From: an uncultured bacterium
GTDB lineage: Bacteria; Verrucomicrobiota; Kiritimatiellia; UBA8416; CALETX01
Length of the DNA stretch: 7,697 bases
NCBI GenBank assembly: GCA_937920455.1
Contig: CALETX010000427.1
Location: 1-7,697, forward strand
Direction of reading: 5' to 3'
Made by a program: the position numbers and the translations under genes
Shown here: positions 1 to 4,646 of the stretch, in pieces
How positions within the stretch are numbered: position 1 is the stretch's first letter
How the letters are laid out: every line of letters starts with the position of its first letter
The notes under the pieces: model-generated
The model's database searches: none
What the model was told of the DNA's origin: nothing
What the model saw: the letters and a program-made list of their open reading frames with translations, nothing else

Positions 1-2160
1 ATTACTGTTCTGATTCCGTGGGCCAGCGACGATTTTCATAGAATGTTCGCATCTGCGGTTGGCCGTTCTCGTGATGCATTTGCGCTTGGGGCCTTGTCGG
101 ACCGGCTTGGCAATGCTTCCGACAGCCCGGCGGCGTTGAGTCTTGCAAGGTCGGTTGCGGGAACCATGCCCTTGTGGCAGCAGGGATTTCATTCCGGTTG
201 CGGCCTCACGCCTCTTGCGGCCTCGCTTCATTCGCCTTTCTACGGCGCATCGAGGATAACAGCAGGCCCTGTTCGGTGGGGAATACGGACAGACTTTCCG
301 CCAAGTTGGTTCCGTTATTCCGATGGGCAGATCGGCGATTTCGGGATCGGATCCTACATGATTGGAGTGAGGCTGGCCCAGGAAATGGGGGCCGAGCTGC
401 TGTCAACGGACCTGGCGCCTGCGCGGATAGCGCTGCTCTGGAGTCAGACATCGCTGAGGAGGGACAGATCGAAGGAGGAGTGGCAAAGCGTTCTTGCCTT
501 CGGTCATATGCTGAGCAGGACGGGGTATCGTTACGACTACATTCCCGAAACTGATCTTGGATCGCGTCTAAAATCATATAGGCTGCTGATCCTTTCGGAC
601 TGTCGTTCCATGAGGTCGGCAACCGTTGACGAGATCAGGACATGGGTTGGAAACGGCGGAATTCTTTTTGCTTTCGGGCAGCCTGGGCTGTACGACGAAG
701 CAGGACGCAGCAGGGGTGGAACACCGCTCAGGGATGTTCTTGGCGGGGATATTGCGGCCCAGCGGACACCGGCTCCGGTGACGCCGGACAGACTTTTTAC
801 CGGTCATCCCGAAGGGGCATTTCTGAGGCCGCCGCCGCTACCCTACATGTTCAGTTCGAATTTGACGGCGGCCATTCGCCCTCTCGCGGGAAAGGCGAGA
901 GCATGGTTTGCCGGGGGCGATGTTGCCATTGTTGAGAACACATTTGGCAAGGGATCTGCGCTGTGGTGCGGTGCTTCGATAGGCGCACTTTACCGAGAAT
1001 CGGCTCCTTACGAGTTCGCGTATGGGCTGAGCCATGAACGCACACTCAGCTATGTTGAGGAACAGAAACAGTATGAGGTGTGGATTTCTGGAGAGCTTGG
1101 AAAGAGGGCCATATTTCCTGATACGGTGGCTCTCGCTGGCAGGTTCCTTAGAGCTCAATTGAGGGATGACGGCGACTGGTATCATCACACGGTAAACAGT
1201 CCTAGATTCAGGGAATATCACCTTGAGGATGACAAGCCAGCCAGAACGATTTACACACTGGCTCGGGTGCGCGGCGGGGTTGACAACGTGTACGTATGCG
1301 CGCTGAACACAGAAGGCAACTATTTCTGGGAGCGCGGTTATTTTCGCAGCACCTTGGGCGGGGGGAAGGTAACCATCTCGGCGGCGATTCCGCATCTTGC
1401 TGAGACATCTGGCAACATGCCAGTGGCGTGGGATGTACGTCTAGGCGTGCCGGTGTCGCTTGTTACCCAGGGAGATCGGGTGGATTTTGCAACATGGCTG
1501 CCGGCGGCGCAGGGTCGAATGTTTGCCATCGCGCCAAAGGGCAACGTGCGTCTTTTCGGGACACCGGCTCTAACTGGGGACGGCCCCGAGATCGTTTTTG
1601 CGAGGATAGATGCGTTGAAAGGAGGACCGCGCCTTGCGGATATTGAGTTCATGGATGAGCCGGCACAGATCGCGGCTTATCTGAGGAAAAAAAAAGAGGC
1701 CGGCATCAGGATTGCTTATGGAGAGGATCGCTACCGCGGCGCTGCGGAATACCTGAGCAACTGGCTTTGGGGCAAGCATGGAATCAAAACGGAGCTTACA
1801 GCGGCGCCGAGAAGGACTGTGATCAAAAAGGGATATATGGATGGCTTCGGATGGAACCATGTTCTACCTGAACCTTCTAAGGCGGACATACTCATTGGTA
1901 ATACGCAGGATAACCCGGCGATGTTTCGGTTCGTGCTGTTTGCCGGGGAAGCCGCGTGGCTACCGTTGGCAGTGAATGAAAACTTTCCGGGTCCGGGACG
2001 AGCCGTTGTGATGTTCTCGCATCCGGTTCTCACGCAAGCGCCAGGCCATGCACGCATTGAAGCGACATCAAGGCAGCTGGTTATCGGCGCCAGTTCGCCC
2101 GCGGAGGCGGAGATGGCTGTCAAGCGCTTCACTGAATGCAAGGATCTTATGCGTCTGTAA
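1..2160 (+). CDS. GH42-like protein with beta-galactosidase trimerisation-type domain (5' truncated)
   Basis: The frame is open from the first base, so the gene begins left of the window. The ATG at 43 has no Shine-Dalgarno sequence and is probably internal. The 719 visible residues (numbered from base 1) start with what looks like the end of a glycosidase-type barrel. Residues about 140-330 resemble the flavodoxin/amidotransferase-like trimerisation domain of GH42 beta-galactosidases: a strand RIALLWSQ at 142, LLILSDC ending at 201, a VGNGGILFAF segment near 217-226, and GKGSALWCGASIG from 317. A beta-rich region follows (about 410-525). The C-terminal part (about 546-719) has AAEYLSNWLWGKHGIKTEL and ADILIGN stretches, loosely like the N-terminal accessory domains of some glycosidases. 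The catalytic acids would lie upstream, so activity cannot be judged. A role in polysaccharide processing is inferred. It could be a non-catalytic paralogue. No operon partner is visible. Confidence 0.7.
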   Translation: MTVLIPWASDDFHRMFASAVGRSRDAFALGALSDRLGNASDSPAALSLARSVAGTMPLWQQGFHSGCGLTPLAASLHSPFYGASRITAGPVRWGIRTDFPPSWFRYSDGQIGDFGIGSYMIGVRLAQEMGAELLSTDLAPARIALLWSQTSLRRDRSKEEWQSVLAFGHMLSRTGYRYDYIPETDLGSRLKSYRLLILSDCRSMRSATVDEIRTWVGNGGILFAFGQPGLYDEAGRSRGGTPLRDVLGGDIAAQRTPAPVTPDRLFTGHPEGAFLRPPPLPYMFSSNLTAAIRPLAGKARAWFAGGDVAIVENTFGKGSALWCGASIGALYRESAPYEFAYGLSHERTLSYVEEQKQYEVWISGELGKRAIFPDTVALAGRFLRAQLRDDGDWYHHTVNSPRFREYHLEDDKPARTIYTLARVRGGVDNVYVCALNTEGNYFWERGYFRSTLGGGKVTISAAIPHLAETSGNMPVAWDVRLGVPVSLVTQGDRVDFATWLPAAQGRMFAIAPKGNVRLFGTPALTGDGPEIVFARIDALKGGPRLADIEFMDEPAQIAAYLRKKKEAGIRIAYGEDRYRGAAEYLSNWLWGKHGIKTELTAAPRRTVIKKGYMDGFGWNHVLPEPSKADILIGNTQDNPAMFRFVLFAGEAAWLPLAVNENFPGPGRAVVMFSHPVLTQAPGHARIEATSRQLVIGASSPAEAEMAVKRFTECKDLMRL

Positions 2161-2226
2161 GGATGAGCCTCAGCTCTTGCCTGCATTGCCGGAGATGGCG
2201 CTCTACAGGCGCGAAGTGCGGCGTTT
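2161..2226. other. Convergent spacer without a convincing terminator
   Basis: Sixty-six bases separate the stops of two convergent genes. The only dyads seen are weak: GAGC-CTCA-GCTC at 2165-2176, and a three-pair CGC/GCG element near 2210-2220 ahead of four Ts at 2224-2227. Neither makes a convincing intrinsic terminator. Confidence 0.4.
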
Positions 2227-3414
2227 TCACATGTGTTCTATGGCTATCATGCAGTATGAGGTGACAAGCACTGCATTTCCTTCCCAATAACGATCATTGT
2301 CGTTCTTCCAGTATCCGTGGCCTGTCTTGTCGTCTATTTTCTGGGTACGGACCAGGACGCCGGCCAGTTCCTCTTTCCAGTTCACCAGCCTGTCTCCGCT
2401 AATGGGGATGGCATCAACGCCATACGCGGCAAGGCACTTGCTGAGGATGTTATAGAAAAAGTATAGACCCTGACTGCCCATGCCAGGGTTTTCCTGAAGT
2501 GACCAGTGTCTGCATGCCCAGTCAAAGGCTGATCTAACCCTCACATCATCCCTGTCAACCTTTGCATGGATAAGCGCGAGCAGACCGGAGTATGTCATGC
2601 TTCCGTATGAGCGGAATACCACGACTCCCTCCTTGTTGGTTGACGTTCCGGCTTTTGGGTCTGTGGGATTGTAGAAGAATCCGCCGGCGTTTTCCGGGCC
2701 GGATGAAGGCTTGTTCTGCATTCGCTCGATAAATTTGACAGTTTCATTCCAGTCAATGTCCGCTTTTTTTTCACCGGCAGGACGTTTATCCTCAACGTCT
2801 GCTGTTTTGCTCATTGCCTCGACGGCATAGTAGGTGTTCAGAAGGTCGGTATATGCGCGCTGAGTCTCTCTGTCATAGCCGAAGCCGCCGCGGTAGTCGT
2901 CATCGCCCAGATACTGGGATGCGGCCACAAAAGTGCGGGCATTCTGGATGATGCGCGTGTAGGCCGGATTGCCCGTGGCGTGAAGGGCCATCATGCATAT
3001 TGCGGTGTTATAATTGCTCAGGCCGCCGCCCTTCCGGCCGGGAACTTTCACATAGATGCCGCCATCCGGTTGCACGCAGGAGGCGATAAACTGCGCGGCC
3101 TTTTCGGTAATCTGTTTGCGGTGGGGATGTTCGCTGCCGAGCATAGCCTGCAAAGCCAACGCAGTCAGGGCCGGAAAGTTGGTGTCTGACCATGCGCCAG
3201 AAGGATGCTGTTGAGTTGCGAGCCAGTCTGCGGCGCGATTCAGGGCTGCCCGAACCTCGTTTGCGAGAGACACATCCAAGGAGCCGAAGGGTTGAGCGGA
3301 AGATATGATTAGTGATCGAGATGTATCATGATCGTCCGCCTCAGTTGCGAGAGGGAAGTGCAAGGCGGCCAGACATGCCGCCGCAGCGCCGGTCAGAAGA
3401 ATATGTCTTTTCAC
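2227..3414 (-). CDS. Exported prenyltransferase/squalene-oxidase-repeat protein
   Basis: This 395-residue protein starts with GTG at 3414, supported by an AAGGAAG ribosome binding site eight bases upstream. Residues 1-26 look like a signal peptide: KRH, then a hydrophobic stretch, with possible cleavage after TEA. The mature part carries about six alpha/alpha-toroid repeats of the squalene-cyclase/prenyltransferase type, each a helix followed by a QxxxGxW-like or GGF-like turn. They lie near 55-92 (QQHPSGAW), 105-150 (QPDGGIY), 158-202 (RGGFGY), 226-285 (NAGGFFY), 293-334 and 346-395 (GHGYWKN). At 395 residues it is much shorter than a squalene-hopene cyclase (about 630), and I see no DxDD cyclisation motif in the right context (the DDDY at 171-174 sits before a GGF turn). 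Enzymatic cyclase activity is therefore unlikely. Such short exported toroid proteins are usually of unknown function, and a binding or scaffolding role is only inferred. It is divergent from the AMMECR1 gene and convergent with the left-hand gene. Confidence 0.85.
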   Translation of the reverse strand: MKRHILLTGAAAACLAALHFPLATEADDHDTSRSLIISSAQPFGSLDVSLANEVRAALNRAADWLATQQHPSGAWSDTNFPALTALALQAMLGSEHPHRKQITEKAAQFIASCVQPDGGIYVKVPGRKGGGLSNYNTAICMMALHATGNPAYTRIIQNARTFVAASQYLGDDDYRGGFGYDRETQRAYTDLLNTYYAVEAMSKTADVEDKRPAGEKKADIDWNETVKFIERMQNKPSSGPENAGGFFYNPTDPKAGTSTNKEGVVVFRSYGSMTYSGLLALIHAKVDRDDVRVRSAFDWACRHWSLQENPGMGSQGLYFFYNILSKCLAAYGVDAIPISGDRLVNWKEELAGVLVRTQKIDDKTGHGYWKNDNDRYWEGNAVLVTSYCMIAIEHM

Positions 3415-3492
3415 GGTATTTTCTTCCTTTCTTGCGTCAGGTTGACAGTATATGATTAGAATGACACGTCAAGATGTATTAACGCGGGAAGA
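3415..3492. promoter_or_regulatory. Divergent intergenic region with dyad motifs, probable promoters for both sides
   Basis: This 78-base spacer lies between two divergent genes and must carry at least part of both promoters. Plus-strand TTGACA at 3442-3447 is a perfect -35 match but has no good -10 at 16-18 bases. On the minus strand, TTGACG (3467-3472) and TATACT (3447-3452) make a candidate pair, though the 14-base spacing is short. TGACACGTCA at 3462-3471 is a dyad (TGAC, two bases, GTCA). TTGAC at 3442 and GTCAA at 3468 form a wider inverted repeat. A shared operator is possible. No specific promoter can be assigned firmly. Confidence 0.4.
3423..3429 (-). promoter_or_regulatory. Ribosome binding site for the GTG-started toroid protein
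   Basis: On the minus strand this reads AAGGAAG, followed by eight bases and then GTG at 3414. It decides the start: the codon is GTG rather than ATG, and beginning here gives a well-formed signal peptide. Confidence 0.7.
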
Positions 3493-4224
3493 ATGATCCT
3501 GGTTCGGTGGTTAATAGTGAAACGTTGTTTCAACATGTTTTTTTTGATTCTGCTGCCCATGATCGTGCCTTTCGGGCGTGACGCTAAGGGGGAGACGAAT
3601 TCAAAGGCAGCCGACGTCGTAAAGCAAAGGGAGGTTGCAGTGAAAGAACATCGCAGTGGCGACTGGGATCCCGGTCTTACCGAGGCGGAGAAGGAGACTC
3701 TTTTTGCAATTGTCGCTGACACTCTTGAGTGGTGTGTAAAGGGCGGAGCTGGCGAGTTCAATTTCGACAAGTACACGATCACAGAAACGCTCAAGAGGCC
3801 GACTCATTCTTTTGTCACCCTCAAGATAAAAAATATGTTGCGCGGATGTATTGGCTCCCTGCCGCCGATGCCTGCCGAACCGATGTACAAGTCGGTTCAT
3901 GAAAATGCGATCAATGCTGCTCTGAAGGATTGGCGCTTCCGCCCGGTGAGTTTGGCGGAGCTTGGCAAGATTGATGTGCATATTTCTCTGCTCAGCCCGG
4001 TGAAGGATATCAAGACGCTGGATGAGTTTCATATTGGCGAGCATGGCATCATTCTTATCAAGGGAGGGCACAGAGCGGTATATCTTCCTGAAGTGGCTGT
4101 CGAGCAAGGATGGAGCAAGGAAGAGACACTGGAGTCGCTCAGCGAGAAGGCGGGTCTTCCACCTGACGCATGGAAACAGGGCGCGCGATTCCAGGTGTTC
4201 TCCAGTGTTGTGCTTTATAAGTGA
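3493..4224 (+). CDS. AMMECR1-domain protein (AmmeMemoRadiSam system protein A) with N-terminal export/anchor segment
   Basis: Residues 62-241 of 243 form an AMMECR1 domain. It opens with LTEAEKETLFAIVADTLEW, then THSFVTLKIKN, and has the family hallmark LRGCIGSL at 116-123 (Cys119). ENAINAALKDWRFRPV, DVHISLLSPV, IGEHGIILIKGGHRAVYLPEVAVEQGW and AGLPPDAWKQGA follow. In AmmeMemoRadiSam loci this protein accompanies a Memo-like protein and a radical SAM enzyme; the reaction is not established. Unusually, the domain is preceded by about 60 residues. These begin with a basic n-region (R5, K10, R11) and a hydrophobic segment at 15-28 (MFFLILLPMIVPFG), then a polar, charged linker. This looks like a signal peptide or membrane anchor, without a clear Ala-X-Ala site. 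The ATG at 3493 is preferred because it supplies the positive residues. Its upstream GGGAAGA is close to the start, and ATG 3535 is the alternative. It is the first gene of a tight rightward cluster, with 11 bases to the next start. Confidence 0.88.
   Translation: MILVRWLIVKRCFNMFFLILLPMIVPFGRDAKGETNSKAADVVKQREVAVKEHRSGDWDPGLTEAEKETLFAIVADTLEWCVKGGAGEFNFDKYTITETLKRPTHSFVTLKIKNMLRGCIGSLPPMPAEPMYKSVHENAINAALKDWRFRPVSLAELGKIDVHISLLSPVKDIKTLDEFHIGEHGIILIKGGHRAVYLPEVAVEQGWSKEETLESLSEKAGLPPDAWKQGARFQVFSSVVLYK
3518..3532 (+). repeat. Short perfect inverted repeat in the AMMECR1 leader region
   Basis: TGAAAC, three bases GTT, GTTTCA: six base pairs with a three-base loop. It lies between the preferred start at 3493 and the alternative ATG at 3535. 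It could be a hairpin in the mRNA or an operator half, or chance within coding DNA. Confidence 0.3.
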
Positions 4225-4225
4225 A

Positions 4226-4233
4226 AGGGGAGG
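4226..4233 (+). promoter_or_regulatory. Ribosome binding site for the small membrane protein
   Basis: AGGGGAGG sits just ahead of ATG 4236. The AGGGG part leaves a five-base spacer. It favours the ATG at 4236 over the in-frame GTG at 4221, which overlaps the stop of the preceding gene and has no Shine-Dalgarno sequence. Confidence 0.6.
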
Positions 4234-4235
4234 GC

Positions 4236-4631
4236 ATGTCTCAGCCTGATCAGAGAAACGACTCCCGGTCAATTCATGACGACGAATTCATAGAACTGAT
4301 TCGCAGACGTCATGCAAAAAGAGACGCCGCTTCCTCATGGATATGGGTGATTGTTGCGGCTGCTTATCTTGGCATAGTCGCATGGGCTTTCAGGCTGTTT
4401 GTGAGGACAGTCGTGTCGCTTCCGGAATCGAGCCACTGGATGGGTGTGGGATTCGGAGTGGGAGTGATCTTCGGTCTGATGAATGTGCTGCTCGTCGCCT
4501 TCATGGGCATGATGATCTACTCATGGCTGAAGGGGAGGAAGGATGCCCAAATGCGGCAGATGCTTCTGAAGTACTATGATCTTGCTCGCAGGGGCATCCG
4601 AGAGAATCAAGAGCAGAGTTCCGGCTCCTAG
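4236..4631 (+). CDS. Small two-helix membrane protein, unknown function
   Basis: I do not recognise a family. Starting at ATG 4236 the product has 131 residues. A polar N-terminus with an acidic patch (HDDEFIE, 14-20) and a basic cluster (RRRHAKRD, 23-30) is followed by a transmembrane helix at about 34-56. A short loop with a proline and serines (57-68) leads to a second, glycine- and methionine-rich helix at about 69-97. A basic, probably helical tail (KGRKDAQMRQMLLKYYDLARRGIREN) ends the protein. The positive-inside rule puts both termini in the cytoplasm. It lies 11 bases after the AMMECR1 gene and 12 bases before the large membrane protein, in the same reading frame as the latter, which suggests co-expression and perhaps a shared membrane complex. 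The partner role is inferred from position only. An alternative GTG start at 4221 would add five residues. Confidence 0.75.
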   Translation: MSQPDQRNDSRSIHDDEFIELIRRRHAKRDAASSWIWVIVAAAYLGIVAWAFRLFVRTVVSLPESSHWMGVGFGVGVIFGLMNVLLVAFMGMMIYSWLKGRKDAQMRQMLLKYYDLARRGIRENQEQSSGS

Positions 4632-4632
4632 A

Positions 4633-4646
4633 CATACGCCGGTATG
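4633..4646 (+). promoter_or_regulatory. Small inverted repeat enclosing the start codon of the large membrane protein
   Basis: CATAC, four-base loop GCCG, GTATG: a perfect five-base-pair stem whose right arm contains the ATG at 4644-4646. No Shine-Dalgarno sequence precedes this start. Ribosomes finishing the upstream gene at 4631 would melt the stem, so translational coupling is a reasonable inference. A five-pair stem is short and could be chance. Confidence 0.35.

Noticed and set aside
838..1395. Minus-strand open frame of 185 codons inside the left-hand gene
   Set aside because: No domain or ribosome binding site was seen, and it lies entirely opposite a frame with coherent protein features.
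2161..2226. Possible intrinsic terminator between the convergent genes
   Set aside because: The stems are only three to four pairs, and the T run is just four bases and coincides with the end of the minus-strand gene.
2898..2905. DDDY in the toroid protein as a squalene-cyclase DxDD motif
   Set aside because: It sits directly before an RGGFGY turn, not in the cyclase catalytic context, and the protein is too short for a cyclase.
3442..3447. TTGACA as the -35 of a plus-strand promoter for the AMMECR1 gene
   Set aside because: No acceptable -10 hexamer lies 16-18 bases downstream. The TAGAAT at 3457-3462 is only nine bases away, so it is not called as a defined promoter.
4221..4235. GTG start at 4221 for the small membrane protein, overlapping the AMMECR1 stop
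   Set aside because: No ribosome binding site precedes it, while ATG 4236 has AGGGGAGG just upstream.
3601..4272. Long minus-strand open frame opposite the AMMECR1 gene
   Set aside because: The plus strand encodes a clear AMMECR1 domain. The minus translation shows no recognisable domain and is a shadow frame.
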